From: Opitutia bacterium
Lineage (GTDB): Bacteria; Verrucomicrobiota; Verrucomicrobiia; Opitutales; Opitutaceae
Length of the DNA: 64,000 bases
Assembly: GCA_016190985.1 (NCBI GenBank)
Contig: JACPPI010000018.1
Coordinates: 114,900 to 178,899 of the forward strand
Direction: 5' to 3'
In this document: positions 33,849 to 44,617 of the stretch, piece after piece
How the letters are laid out: every line of letters begins with the position of its first letter
How positions within the stretch are numbered: position 1 is the first letter of the stretch
Translations under genes and position numbers: made by a program
Notes under the pieces: generated by a model
Told to the model about the DNA's origin: nothing
Seen by the model: only the letters and a program-made list of their open reading frames with translations
Database searches by the model: none

Positions 33849-35630
33849 ATGCCGACCATCCGCATCCTCTCCGACCGCGTGGCGAACCAGATCGCCGCCG
33901 GCGAGGTCATCGAGCGCCCGGCCGCGGTGGTGAAGGAGCTGGTCGAGAACAGCCTCGACGCCGGCGCCACGCGCGTCGAGGTGGAGTTCCGCCACGGCGG
34001 GCGCAGTTACATCCGGGTGGAGGACAACGGCAGCGGCATGACGAAGGACGACGCCCTGCTTTCGCTCGAGCGGCACGCGACCAGCAAGCTGGTCGAGACC
34101 GCCGACCTCGACCGGCTGGGCACCTTTGGCTTTCGCGGCGAGGCGGTGCCTTCCATCGCCAGCGTGTCGCATTTCGAGTTGCAGACGCGGCCCGCCACCG
34201 GTCCGGGCACCGAGATTGTGATCAACGGCGGCAAGCTCGTGCATGTGCGCGAGTGCGGCCTGGCCAAGGGCACGCGCACGACCGTCACGCACCTCTTCAA
34301 CTCCGTGCCGGCCCGCCGGAAGTTCCTCAAGAGCGACGCGACCGAGTCGGCGCACATCATCCAGACGGTGCGGCTCTACGCGCTGGCCTGCCCGGCGACG
34401 GCGTTCACACTCATCGAGGACGGGCGGATCCTTTTCCAGTCGCCGGTCTGCACGACGCTGGCGGAGCGCGTCGGGGAAATCTTCGGCCGGCAGCTCGCGG
34501 CAGACCTGCTCCCGGTCGAGGCCACGGAAACCGGGCTGAAGTTCAGCGGTCTCATCGGCAAGCCCGGAATCAGCCGGGCCACACGGCACGAGCTGCTCAT
34601 GTTCGTCAACCGCCGGCCGGTGGACAGCCGCACGCTGAACTACGCCCTGATCGAGTCGTATGCCACCTCGCTGGCCAAGGGGCGCTACCCGGTGGCGGTG
34701 CTGTTTCTCGACCTCGATCCGGCGGCGGTGGATGTCAACGTGCACCCGGCCAAGCGCGAGGTGCGCTTCCGCAGCGAGGGCGCGGTGCGCGGCTTCGTCA
34801 TCCGGGCGGTGCTGCAAGCGCTGCGGGAATCGGGGGCGCGCTCCTTCGCCAAGGCTCCGGAGGGCCGGCCGGGCTTGCCGGCGGCGGAACATCTCCCCGG
34901 CGATCCCGTGCCTGCGGTTCCACCGGCGCCCAGTGCGATGGCGCAGCCTTTCCGGGCATACGCGCCCATGCCGCCGGTGCAGGTCTCGCGAACGGCGGTT
35001 CAGCCAATCGAAAATCCAAAACCCAAAATCGAAAATTCCGCAGACGCTTCGCGCCTGCTCGGCTGGCGCTTCCTCGGCGCCGCGCACGGCGACTACGCGC
35101 TGTTCGAGGCGCCGGGCGGGGTGGTGGTGCTCGACCGCCGCGCGGCGCACGAGCGCGTGTGGTTCGAGCGCCTGCAGGACCAGTTTGTCCGCGGCGAGGT
35201 GGCCAGCCAGCGCCTGCTGTTCGCGCTGCCGGTGGAGCTGGACGCCATCGCCAGCGCGCTGCTGCTCGACCGGCTGAAGTTTCTCCAGGCCCACGGACTC
35301 GAAGTGGGGGAGTTTGGCCGGAATTTTTTCCGGATCGAGGCCGTGCCGGTGTGGCTGGAGCCGGCGGATGCGGAGGGATTCCTGCGCGATGTCATCGGCC
35401 TGATGCGCGAGGGACGGCTGGACGAAAAAAAAGCCGGCCTCGCCCACGAGGAGCTGGCCCGGCTGGCGGCGCAAAAGGCCGTGCGGCTGCCCCCGACCGT
35501 CGGCGAGGCCGAGGCCCTGGCCCTGGTCGCCCAGCTCTTCGCCTGCCGCCAGCCGCACACCAGCCCGGCGGGCCGGCCGACGCATTTCGAGCTGAGCAAG
35601 GGGGAGTTGGGGCGGCGCTTCCACCGATAA
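33849..35630 (+). CDS. mutL: DNA mismatch repair protein MutL
   Basis: This 593-residue protein has a GHKL ATPase domain (IAAGEVIERPAAVVKELVEN, GASR-type DNGSGM, TSKL, FGFRGEA) and the transducer domain with DVNVHPAKREVRF. After a linker (about residues 330-400) comes the C-terminal dimerisation domain. The endonuclease motif DQHA(X)2E(X)4E reads DRRAAHERVWFE, so its His is Arg. The CPHGRP motif reads SPAGRP. Both suggest a MutL without nicking activity. The linker contains repeat-derived DNA (34849-34905 and 35006-35039). No mutS gene is in the window. Confidence 0.94.
   Translation: MPTIRILSDRVANQIAAGEVIERPAAVVKELVENSLDAGATRVEVEFRHGGRSYIRVEDNGSGMTKDDALLSLERHATSKLVETADLDRLGTFGFRGEAVPSIASVSHFELQTRPATGPGTEIVINGGKLVHVRECGLAKGTRTTVTHLFNSVPARRKFLKSDATESAHIIQTVRLYALACPATAFTLIEDGRILFQSPVCTTLAERVGEIFGRQLAADLLPVEATETGLKFSGLIGKPGISRATRHELLMFVNRRPVDSRTLNYALIESYATSLAKGRYPVAVLFLDLDPAAVDVNVHPAKREVRFRSEGAVRGFVIRAVLQALRESGARSFAKAPEGRPGLPAAEHLPGDPVPAVPPAPSAMAQPFRAYAPMPPVQVSRTAVQPIENPKPKIENSADASRLLGWRFLGAAHGDYALFEAPGGVVVLDRRAAHERVWFERLQDQFVRGEVASQRLLFALPVELDAIASALLLDRLKFLQAHGLEVGEFGRNFFRIEAVPVWLEPADAEGFLRDVIGLMREGRLDEKKAGLAHEELARLAAQKAVRLPPTVGEAEALALVAQLFACRQPHTSPAGRPTHFELSKGELGRRFHR
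34849..35039. repeat. Repeat-derived DNA in the mutL linker
   Basis: It includes TTCGCCAAGGCTCCGGAGGG (shared core with 9424 and 61642) and, at 35006-35039, the AT-rich stretch AATCGAAAATCCAAAACCCA+AAATCGAAAATTCC, which stands out in GC-rich DNA. The latter is translated as PIENPKPKIENS. Confidence 0.5.
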
Positions 35631-35650
35631 GGGCACCGTTCCGGCCATCC

Positions 35651-35750
35651 TGTTGCTGGCTGCTGCCAGCCCGGGATCACTCGCGCAGCCTTCGCTGCGG
35701 CTGCGCTGGCCGGCCGGTGTTTGTCCGGGCCGGTCGCCCGGCAAACCGGC
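35651..35750. repeat. Palindromic element of the TTTGTCCGG/GGCAAA family, intergenic
   Basis: The first hairpin is GCTGGC-TGCT-GCCAGC, where the copies at 6676 and 13951 have GCGGGC/GCCCGC, a paired change that keeps the stem. The TTTGTCCGGGCCGG / CGCCCGGCAAA arm follows. A GCGCAGCC-TTCG-CTGCGGCTGCGC palindrome is inserted between the two parts. It fills most of the mutL-glgP gap. Confidence 0.75.
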
Positions 35751-35801
35751 CATTCCCGCCTTGCCTGTCCGGATGGCAGGACTTGTGATGCCACCTCTCC
35801 C

Positions 35802-38297
<2,496 letters not shown>

Positions 38298-38323
38298 CCG
38301 GCTGGGGATGTTTCCAATGGGCT

Positions 38324-38347
38324 GTCATCCTGAGCGCAGCGAAGGAT
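38324..38347. repeat. GTCATCCTGAGCGCAGCGAA-type palindrome
   Basis: This is the opposite-orientation relative of the palindrome at 30669-30695. A further CTTCTTCACTTCGTTCAGAA stretch follows at about 38388-38407. It lies in the gap between glgP and the convergent nuclease gene. Confidence 0.55.
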
Positions 38348-38444
38348 CCACGGCAACGAACGCCATATCACGGGTGAGCGCCTGGCTTCTTCACTTCGTT
38401 CAGAAGGCCAGAAAATGTGTGCGGGTTGATACTGTCCGCACATC

Positions 38445-38963
38445 TCAGCGCTTGTTCTTGGCGCGGAAATTCCAGGGCGGGGTGGGGTTCTGGTCCTGCC
38501 ACACGCCGATCTTCTGCTCGCGGGCCCGGCGCTCGAGGCCGGCGGCGACGGTGTCGTCGGGATACAGCCGTTTATACCACCAGGCCCAGCCGGCGGCGAG
38601 GATGTCCTCATTGAGCGAGCGGCCGCCGCGGTAGCTGACTTCGCCGACGAAGCGGCCGTATTGGTCGATGGTCTTGGATTTCACGATGACGGTGGCGCCG
38701 TCGACCTTGCCGCGGGTGAAATCCCGGGCCTGCTCCCCGCGCTGCTGGTGCAGCTCGGGGGCGTCGATGCGCGCGAGGCGCACCTCGTAGACGTCCTCGC
38801 CTTTCTGCACCTCGAGGGAATCGCCGTCCTTCACCTTGATCACGCGGCCGGTGAACTCCCGGAGCTTGGCAGGAACCTTCTTGGTCCGCGCCTCCAGTCC
38901 GCCGGGCAGGGCGAGCAGCACCGCCGTCAGGAGCAGGCTGCGGAGGCACGCGGAAATTTTCAT
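38445..38963 (-). CDS. Secreted thermonuclease-like protein (SNase family)
   Basis: This 172-residue protein has a signal peptide ([20 protein letters not shown]) and a staphylococcal-nuclease OB fold. The residues that match the catalytic triad are visible: Arg, Asp and Glu in [14 protein letters not shown], and Arg in QYGRFVGEV. The segment [20 protein letters not shown] is typical. It should cut DNA or RNA outside the cytoplasm with calcium. The last ten residues are basic (FRAKNKR). It is convergent with glgP and divergent from the YdbH-like gene. Confidence 0.87.
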   Translation of the reverse strand: MKISACLRSLLLTAVLLALPGGLEARTKKVPAKLREFTGRVIKVKDGDSLEVQKGEDVYEVRLARIDAPELHQQRGEQARDFTRGKVDGATVIVKSKTIDQYGRFVGEVSYRGGRSLNEDILAAGWAWWYKRLYPDDTVAAGLERRAREQKIGVWQDQNPTPPWNFRAKNKR

Positions 38964-39045
38964 GGCGAAACGGGGGAGTGTCCGTAGGTATGGGTCTCGT
39001 GCGAAATTACCCATTCCAGCCCGCCTGCCGAGGATATTAACCGCC

Positions 39046-40536
39046 ATGCCCCGCGCGCTTAAAATACGCCGTCTGCTGCCGTGGGCCGCCGGGCTGTTGC
39101 TTGCCGCCGTGGTTGTCCTGCTGTTTTTCCGTCTGACCATGGCCGGGTTGATGGTGAACCTGCTCCTGAAATCCTCGGGCGCCTCGCAGGTGAATTTCAA
39201 TGTGGTGCGGGCCTCGCCCTGGCAGGTCGTGGTGGACGACCTGAGCTTCTCCGTGCGCACCCAGGCCTTCGCGGCCAAGCGCGTCACGGTCGACCGGCGC
39301 AGCTGGTGGATGCCGTCGCTCGGCGCCGTGCGGGTGGAGCAGGCCAGCGTGCCCCTCACCATCGACGGCTCCGACACCAACCCGTGGTCGTGGGCCAGCT
39401 ACCAGAACGGCGGGGCGGTCCAGCCCTGGCAGGCGCCGTTGGACGAACTCTCGGTGGACGGCCAGCTGGTGGTGAAGGCGGCGGCCTTGCCCGATCAGGT
39501 CCTCGAGGTGAAGTTTGCGGCCCGGCAGTCCGCGCAGAAGACGTGGGAGGGCATCGTGCGGGCCGACGGCCCGGGCCTGAGCCTGCGCGGCGAGGGGAGC
39601 TATGATCCGGGCCGGGATGACCTGGCCTTCAAGGTGCCGGCCGCCGAACTGGACCTGAAGGTGTGGCAGGACTTCGTGCGGCGGCTGGTGCTGCTGCCCG
39701 GCGGCGCGTGGGAATTGGAGGGCAGGTTCACCGGGCAGGCCGAGGGCCGGCTGGCCGGCAAGAAGCTGACCACCACGGGCAGCGTGCGGTTGCGCGACGG
39801 GCGGGCGAAAAACGCGGCCCTGGCCGTGACGGCGGAGGGCATCGAGGCCGGCCTCGAGTTCACCGACCTGGCCGGGCTCGTCAGCCAGCCGGGCGCCGTG
39901 CGCGTGCGCGAGCTGCGGGCCGGGCAGCTGGCCTTGCGCGAGGTGGACGCCGGCCTGGCCTTGGGCGGCCCGGACAAAATCACGGTGCAACGCGCCTCGT
40001 TCCAGACGCTCGGGGGCGCCGTGGCCGTCGAGCCGTTCAACTATTTTCCCAGCCAGCGCGAGGCGGAGCTGGTCGTGCTGGTCGACGGCATCGACATCGC
40101 GGCGGTCCTGGCGCTGACGCAGGATCTGCCGGCGCGGGCCACGGGCCGGGTGAACGGGCGGTTCCCGCTGCGCATCGACGCCGGCGGTCTGCGGCTCGGC
40201 ACCGGCTGGCTCCAGCTCAAGCCGGGCGTGTATGCCGAGATGCAGTTTGACGCCACCGGGCTGCTGACGCGCGGAGCCTCGGCGAGCAGTCCCGGCTATG
40301 CCGTGCTGAAGAAAGTGGAGTCCGGCTTGCTCAAGCTGAAGATCACCGAAATGCGGCTCGATATCCGGCCGCCCAACGCGCCGCCCGGCCGCTCCGCCAC
40401 GCTGCACATCGCCGGCGAGCCGGTCGACCCCGACGTGAAGGCGCCCGTCGTGCTCGACCTCAACGTCAACGGCCCGCTGGAAAAGCTCCTCAACCTCGGG
40501 CTCGACTCGCGCGTCAGTTTCGGCTCAAAACCTTGA
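39046..40536 (+). CDS. YdbH-like AsmA-type intermembrane lipid transport protein
   Basis: This 496-residue protein has an N-terminal transmembrane helix ([20 protein letters not shown]). A long periplasmic beta-rich region follows, with repeated short strands ([54 protein letters not shown]). In Escherichia coli, YdbH is an AsmA-like bridge that moves phospholipids to the outer membrane together with the lipoprotein YnbE and the chaperone-like YdbL. Genes that look like YnbE and YdbL follow directly. The protein is shorter than E. coli YdbH (about 880 residues), so the bridge may be partial or form a multimer. Confidence 0.75.
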   Translation: MPRALKIRRLLPWAAGLLLAAVVVLLFFRLTMAGLMVNLLLKSSGASQVNFNVVRASPWQVVVDDLSFSVRTQAFAAKRVTVDRRSWWMPSLGAVRVEQASVPLTIDGSDTNPWSWASYQNGGAVQPWQAPLDELSVDGQLVVKAAALPDQVLEVKFAARQSAQKTWEGIVRADGPGLSLRGEGSYDPGRDDLAFKVPAAELDLKVWQDFVRRLVLLPGGAWELEGRFTGQAEGRLAGKKLTTTGSVRLRDGRAKNAALAVTAEGIEAGLEFTDLAGLVSQPGAVRVRELRAGQLALREVDAGLALGGPDKITVQRASFQTLGGAVAVEPFNYFPSQREAELVVLVDGIDIAAVLALTQDLPARATGRVNGRFPLRIDAGGLRLGTGWLQLKPGVYAEMQFDATGLLTRGASASSPGYAVLKKVESGLLKLKITEMRLDIRPPNAPPGRSATLHIAGEPVDPDVKAPVVLDLNVNGPLEKLLNLGLDSRVSFGSKP

Positions 40537-40574
40537 AACAACCGGCTCCGTCCGCTGACTAACCCTGCTGCCCC

Positions 40575-40778
40575 ATGAACCGCCGCCGCTTTTTGTCCAC
40601 CGTCACCCTGGGTTCGCTTCTCCTCGGCGGCTGCCTGAACGTGAAGACCGAGCCCATCGAGGTGAAGCCGATCCACATCACCGTGGATGTGAACGTGAAG
40701 GTGGAAAAGGCGCTCGATGATTTCTTCGGCGACCTCGACAGGAAATCCGCCACCCTCGCCCACGGGGAGACCAAATGA
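40575..40778 (+). CDS. YnbE-like outer-membrane lipoprotein
   Basis: This 67-residue protein has a lipoprotein signal ending LLLGGC, after a twin-arginine-like start MNRRRFLSTVTLGS. The mature part CLNVKTEPIEVKPIHITVDV resembles YnbE, which stacks its short beta strand on the end of YdbH in the outer membrane. It lies between the YdbH-like and YdbL-like genes and overlaps the latter by four bases (ATGA). Confidence 0.75.
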   Translation: MNRRRFLSTVTLGSLLLGGCLNVKTEPIEVKPIHITVDVNVKVEKALDDFFGDLDRKSATLAHGETK

Positions 40779-41140
40779 CCATGAAAGCGCGACTCTTCAC
40801 CCTCTTCGCGGCTCTGTGCCTGTGCGCCGTCACGGCCTTCGCCGAAAACGCGGCCGATATCCGCCGCCGCATGGAGCAGCGCCTGCCGCAGATCGACGCG
40901 CTCAAGGCGCAGGAAATCCTCGGCGAGAACAACCGCGGCTTCCTCGATGAACGCAAGGCGGGCTCCGGCGCGCTGGCCGCCGAGGAGAACCGCGACCGCG
41001 AGGCGGTCTATGCGCTCATCGCCCGGGAGACCGGCGCGACTGCCGACGCGGTGGGCCGCGCGCGCGCCCGGCAGATCACCGCCAACAGCAAGCCCGGCGT
41101 GTGGGTGCAGGACGAATCCGGGGCCTGGCGGAAGAAGTAG
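40775..41140 (+). CDS. YdbL-like periplasmic protein (DUF1318)
   Basis: This 121-residue protein has a signal peptide (ARLFTLFAALCLCAVTAFAE). The DUF1318 part contains RMEQRLPQIDALKAQEILGE, NNRGFLDERKAGSGA and a terminal ANSKPGVWVQDESGAWRKK. YdbL modulates the YdbH-YnbE bridge in E. coli. Its start overlaps the ynbE-like stop, so the three genes form one operon. A second ATG six bases in is equally good. Confidence 0.85.
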   Translation: MTMKARLFTLFAALCLCAVTAFAENAADIRRRMEQRLPQIDALKAQEILGENNRGFLDERKAGSGALAAEENRDREAVYALIARETGATADAVGRARARQITANSKPGVWVQDESGAWRKK

Positions 41141-41260
41141 GGAGCCTCGGGGCTTGTTTGCGGGGGACGCTGGCTGCCAGTCTGGCCCGCATCGGGAGTT
41201 GAATTCACCCGGGGCCTCCCGCAGTGTCACGGCCACCCCGTTCCCCAACACCCCCACACT

Positions 41261-42520
41261 ATGGACCGACTACAAGGTTTGTTTGGCATCGCGCTCATCC
41301 TCGGCATCGCCTTCCTGTTCTCTAACAACCGCGGCAAGATCAACTACCGTCTCGTCGTCACCGGCATCGCGATGCAGGTGGTGATCGCGCTGATGATCTT
41401 CAAGGTCGGCCCGGTGGCCCGGTTCTTCGCCTTGCTGGGCCACGGCATCGGCAAGCTGGAGGAGTTTGCCCGGCAGGGCGCGGGCTTCGTCTACGGCGGC
41501 ATCATTGTCGACCAGTTCGGCAAGACCGGCAACTACATCGCCGGCGGCTTCGTCTTCGCCTTCAACGTCACCGCGACGATCATCCTCGTCTGCGCGCTGG
41601 TGGCCGTCCTCTACCACTTCGGCATCATGCAGCGGGTGGTGGCGCTCATCGCGCGGGCCATGAACGCCGTCATGCGCGTCAGCGGCGCGGAGTCGCTGAG
41701 CAACGTCGCCAGCGCCTTCGTCGGCCAGGTGGAGGCGCAGGTCATGATCCGGCCCTATCTGCTCGGCATGACCAACAGCGAGCTGCTGGCCTCGATGAGC
41801 GGCAGCCTGGCGTGCATCGCCGGCGGCATCCTCGTCGTCTACGCCAACATGGGCGCGGCGGCGGGCATGGACCTCGCCCCCAAGCTCATCACGGCCTCGC
41901 TGATGGCCGCGCCGGGCGCGCTCGTCATCGCCAAGATCGTGTTCCCCGAGACCCAGGAGAGCCAGACCATGGGCACGGTGAAACTCGAGGTGAAGAGCGA
42001 CTACAGCAACGTCATCGACGCCGTCTCCCACGGCGCCGCCGACGGCTTCAAGATCTCGATGAACGTGATCGCGATGCTCATCGGCTTCATCGCGGTCATC
42101 GCCTGCCTCGACTGGATCCTCACCTCCATCGGCCATCTCTTCGCGGCGGACTTCAACCTGACGCTGAACTGGATCTTCGGGAAACTCTTTTACCCGATGG
42201 CATGGGCGATGGGTGTGCCGTCGGCCGACATCAGCAACGTCGCCACGCTGCTGGGGCAGAAGCTGACGATCAACGAATTCGTGGCCTTCCAGAACCTGAC
42301 CAACAAGAGCGTGCCCATCCTCACCGAAAAGGGCCTGCTGATCCTGAGCATCGCCATCTGCGGCTTCGCCAACTTCAGCAGCGTGGGCATGCAGATCGGC
42401 GGCATCGGCGCGCTCGTGCCCGAGCGCCGCACCGACCTGGCCAAGCTTGGCCTCAAGGCGCTGCTCTGCGGCACGCTCGCCTCGTATCTCTCCGCGACCA
42501 TCGCGGGCATCGTCATCTGA
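41261..42520 (+). CDS. NupC-family (CNT) nucleoside transporter
   Basis: This 419-residue membrane protein has an N-terminal helix pair, the gate domain (LGHGIGKLEEFARQGAGFVY) and core segments GAESLSNVASAFVGQVEAQV and MSGSLACIAGGILVVYANMG. The motif ITASLMAAPGALVIAKIVFP and the C-terminal CGFANFSSVGMQIGGIGALV are typical of concentrative nucleoside transporters driven by Na or H. It would import nucleosides for salvage. It stands alone; no nucleoside phosphorylase or kinase gene is adjacent. Confidence 0.93.
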   Translation: MDRLQGLFGIALILGIAFLFSNNRGKINYRLVVTGIAMQVVIALMIFKVGPVARFFALLGHGIGKLEEFARQGAGFVYGGIIVDQFGKTGNYIAGGFVFAFNVTATIILVCALVAVLYHFGIMQRVVALIARAMNAVMRVSGAESLSNVASAFVGQVEAQVMIRPYLLGMTNSELLASMSGSLACIAGGILVVYANMGAAAGMDLAPKLITASLMAAPGALVIAKIVFPETQESQTMGTVKLEVKSDYSNVIDAVSHGAADGFKISMNVIAMLIGFIAVIACLDWILTSIGHLFAADFNLTLNWIFGKLFYPMAWAMGVPSADISNVATLLGQKLTINEFVAFQNLTNKSVPILTEKGLLILSIAICGFANFSSVGMQIGGIGALVPERRTDLAKLGLKALLCGTLASYLSATIAGIVI

Positions 42521-42702
42521 GGGCGGCCTGCAGGCCGCGCCTGGGGCGATCATGGGCGGTTTGCTGGAGTGATTTCCTTACGCGAGGCGGGAGATCGGAG
42601 CGGGTTCGCCGCGGACTTGTGACAATTGTGTGAAGAACAGATGGGATGAAACTATCGGAATAGGGCGGCGTCTTGAAGGGAACGGTTGGAACCTCCTTCT
42701 AT

Positions 42703-42855
42703 ATGAACATCGACATTCTTCAGGTTCTTTTTGCGCTCGGGGCCGTGTTGGCCGCGCTGGCGGTGGCGGTGGTGGGTGGTGTCGGCATGGTGGTCTGGCT
42801 CGCGGGCGGTAAAATGGCGCAAGGCAAGGACCGGAAAACCGCCTGGCATCTGTAG
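42703..42855 (+). CDS. Small single-span membrane protein
   Basis: This 50-residue protein has a short N-terminus (MNIDILQ), one long hydrophobic helix (VLFALGAVLAALAVAVVGGV+GMVVWLA) and a charged tail (GGKMAQGKDRKTAWHL). No family was recognised. The ATG at 42703 is preferred to an in-frame TTG at 42673. It lies 36 bp upstream of the carbonic anhydrase gene on the same strand. The 182-bp region before it shows no other feature. Confidence 0.55.
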   Translation: MNIDILQVLFALGAVLAALAVAVVGGVGMVVWLAGGKMAQGKDRKTAWHL

Positions 42856-42891
42856 GCTTGGCCAATCACCGGCGGCCGTTAGGCTGCCGGC

Positions 42892-43434
42892 ATGGACGTC
42901 AAGCAACGGCTGGCCCGGCACCTCGGCAAAAAACCCGACACCGCGCGCGCGGCCTTCGTTGCGCCCAACGCCACCGTGCTCGGCCATGTGGTCCTCGGGC
43001 CGAAGAGCAGTGTCTGGTATGGCTGCGTGCTGCGCGGCGACATCAACTCGATCGAGATCGGCGAGGGCACCAACCTCCAGGACCTGACCATGGTGCATGT
43101 CGCGGACGATCACGGCGCGAAGATCGGCCGGTATTGCACCATCGGCCACACCGCCATCATCCACGCCTGCGAGATCGGCGACGAGTGCCTCATCGGCATG
43201 GGCGCGACCATCCTCGACGGCGCGAAGATCGGCGACCATTGCGTCGTCGGCGCCAACGCGCTTGTCACGCAGCGTTTTGTCGCCCCGCCGGGCTCGATGA
43301 TCCTCGGCGCCCCGGCCAAGGTGGTCCGCCCGCTGAATGAGGCGGAGCTGCTCGGCCTGCGGCCCTGGGCCGAGAAATACATCGAGGTTGCCCGGGCGCA
43401 CGCCACAAGGACGAGGACCGCGGATCAATTATAA
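42892..43434 (+). CDS. Gamma-carbonic-anhydrase-like hexapeptide-repeat protein
   Basis: This 180-residue left-handed beta-helix protein has repeats such as VLGHVVLGPKSSVWYGCVLR and IGDECLIGMGATILDGAKIG. The three zinc histidines of the Cam/CamH class are in place: one in LTMVHVADDHG and two in CTIGHTAIIHAC. Members form trimers; some hydrate carbon dioxide, others (PaaY/YrdA) have different or unknown activity. The C-terminal helix (LNEAELLGLRPWAEKYIEVA) packs on the trimer. It is a solitary gene after the small membrane protein. Confidence 0.88.
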   Translation: MDVKQRLARHLGKKPDTARAAFVAPNATVLGHVVLGPKSSVWYGCVLRGDINSIEIGEGTNLQDLTMVHVADDHGAKIGRYCTIGHTAIIHACEIGDECLIGMGATILDGAKIGDHCVVGANALVTQRFVAPPGSMILGAPAKVVRPLNEAELLGLRPWAEKYIEVARAHATRTRTADQL

Positions 43435-43468
43435 GCAACACCCGGGGTGCGGCGACTAATACAGGTGA

Positions 43469-43999
43469 ATGGGAACTCAACCCGACACCGACGCCGTTTT
43501 CTCCGCCTGGCTGGCTGAGCACGGCGGCATTGTCGAAAAGGTATCCCGGGCCTATGCCCGCGAGGAACGCGAGAGAGCCGACCTGGCGCGGGAGCTGATG
43601 TTCCAAATCTGGCTTTCCGTGCCGCGTTTCGCCGGCACCGCCAAGGCGGCCACCTGGATTTACCGGGTTTGCCTGAACAGCGCCCTGACCTGGCGGCGCA
43701 ACACCGGGAGGCGCGAGCAGCGCCATGCCGCCGGAATCGCCGTGGAAGGGCTTCCCGCCGCGTCGCCGGGACCAGCGTTGATGGCGGAGCACAACGACCT
43801 GCTCGGCCGAATGTATGAAGCGCTGCATGCTTTGCGGGAGTTCGACCGGTCGCTGCTTTTGCTGCAGCTTGACGGCCTGGCTTACCGGGACATCGCGGAA
43901 GTCACGGGCCTGACCGAAAACCATGTCGGCGTGGCGTTGAGCCGCGCCCGCCAGCGCCTCGCCGCGCAGATGAAAGGAGTCCTCAATGAACTGGAATGA
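43469..43999 (+). CDS. ECF-type RNA polymerase sigma factor
   Basis: This 176-residue protein has sigma region 2 (VEKVSRAYAREERERADLAR, ELMFQIWLSVPRFAGTAKAA, TWIYRVCLNSALTWRRNTGR) and region 4 (HALREFDRSLLLLQLDGLAY, RDIAEVTGLTENHVGVALSR, ARQRL). It belongs to the sigma-70 ECF group. The next gene, a membrane protein, overlaps it by 14 bases and could hold or regulate it, although no zinc anti-sigma motif is seen. A serine hydrolase follows. The three genes probably form one stress-response operon. Confidence 0.9.
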   Translation: MGTQPDTDAVFSAWLAEHGGIVEKVSRAYAREERERADLARELMFQIWLSVPRFAGTAKAATWIYRVCLNSALTWRRNTGRREQRHAAGIAVEGLPAASPGPALMAEHNDLLGRMYEALHALREFDRSLLLLQLDGLAYRDIAEVTGLTENHVGVALSRARQRLAAQMKGVLNELE

Positions 44000-44594
44000 A
44001 CTTCAGCAACTCTGGCAGACACAGCAGCCGGTCGCGCCGCCACCCGCCTGGAATCCGGCGGAGTTCGAGCGGCAGCGCGCCCGGCTCGCGCGCACGCTGG
44101 CCCGGCGTGACTGGCTGGAGGCGGGCGTGGGCATTGCGGTCGCCATTTTCTTCGCCGCGACGCTCGTTCCACTGGGGCCCGCCGCCTGGCCGGGCTGGAT
44201 CTCCGTGGCGCTCATCCTTGGGGTGAGCGCGATTTTCATCCGCGAGCGCCGCTGCGCCCGCCGCTCGGCCCCGCCCCCCGAAGCGCCGCTGCTCATCAAA
44301 TTGGAGGCGGATATCGCGGAGCTGCGCCACCAATGCCGCCTTCTGCACACCGTGGCGCTTTGGTATGTGCTGCCTCTCATGCTGGCCATGGTCTTTCTCT
44401 TCTGGGGAGTGAGATCGGCCCTGCCCGCGCCGTTGCCGCCGCTTTGGTCATGGCGGGTGGGCCTGTTCGGGCTCGGTATGCTGGGATTCTCCGCCGTCAT
44501 CGTCTGGATCAACCGCGAGGCGGCGCGGACCACGCTCGAACCGAAACTGCGCGAACTGAACTCGATCCGGATTTCCCTGAAAACCGATCTCTGA
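43986..44594 (+). CDS. Membrane protein coupled to the sigma factor, possible anti-sigma
   Basis: This 202-residue protein has a soluble N-terminus (MNWNELQQLWQTQQPVAPPP) and two hydrophobic pairs: AGVGIAVAIFFAATLVPLG with WISVALILGVSAIFI, and LWYVLPLMLAMVFLFWGV with VGLFGLGMLGFSAVIVW. This gives four membrane helices, with a helical segment between the pairs (LIKLEADIAELRHQCRLLHT). No named domain was recognised. The 14-base overlap with the sigma gene strongly implies translational coupling. An anti-sigma role is inferred from this context only. Confidence 0.65.
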   Translation: MNWNELQQLWQTQQPVAPPPAWNPAEFERQRARLARTLARRDWLEAGVGIAVAIFFAATLVPLGPAAWPGWISVALILGVSAIFIRERRCARRSAPPPEAPLLIKLEADIAELRHQCRLLHTVALWYVLPLMLAMVFLFWGVRSALPAPLPPLWSWRVGLFGLGMLGFSAVIVWINREAARTTLEPKLRELNSIRISLKTDL

Positions 44595-44617
44595 AGCCCC
44601 CCAATCCGATCACAGCC

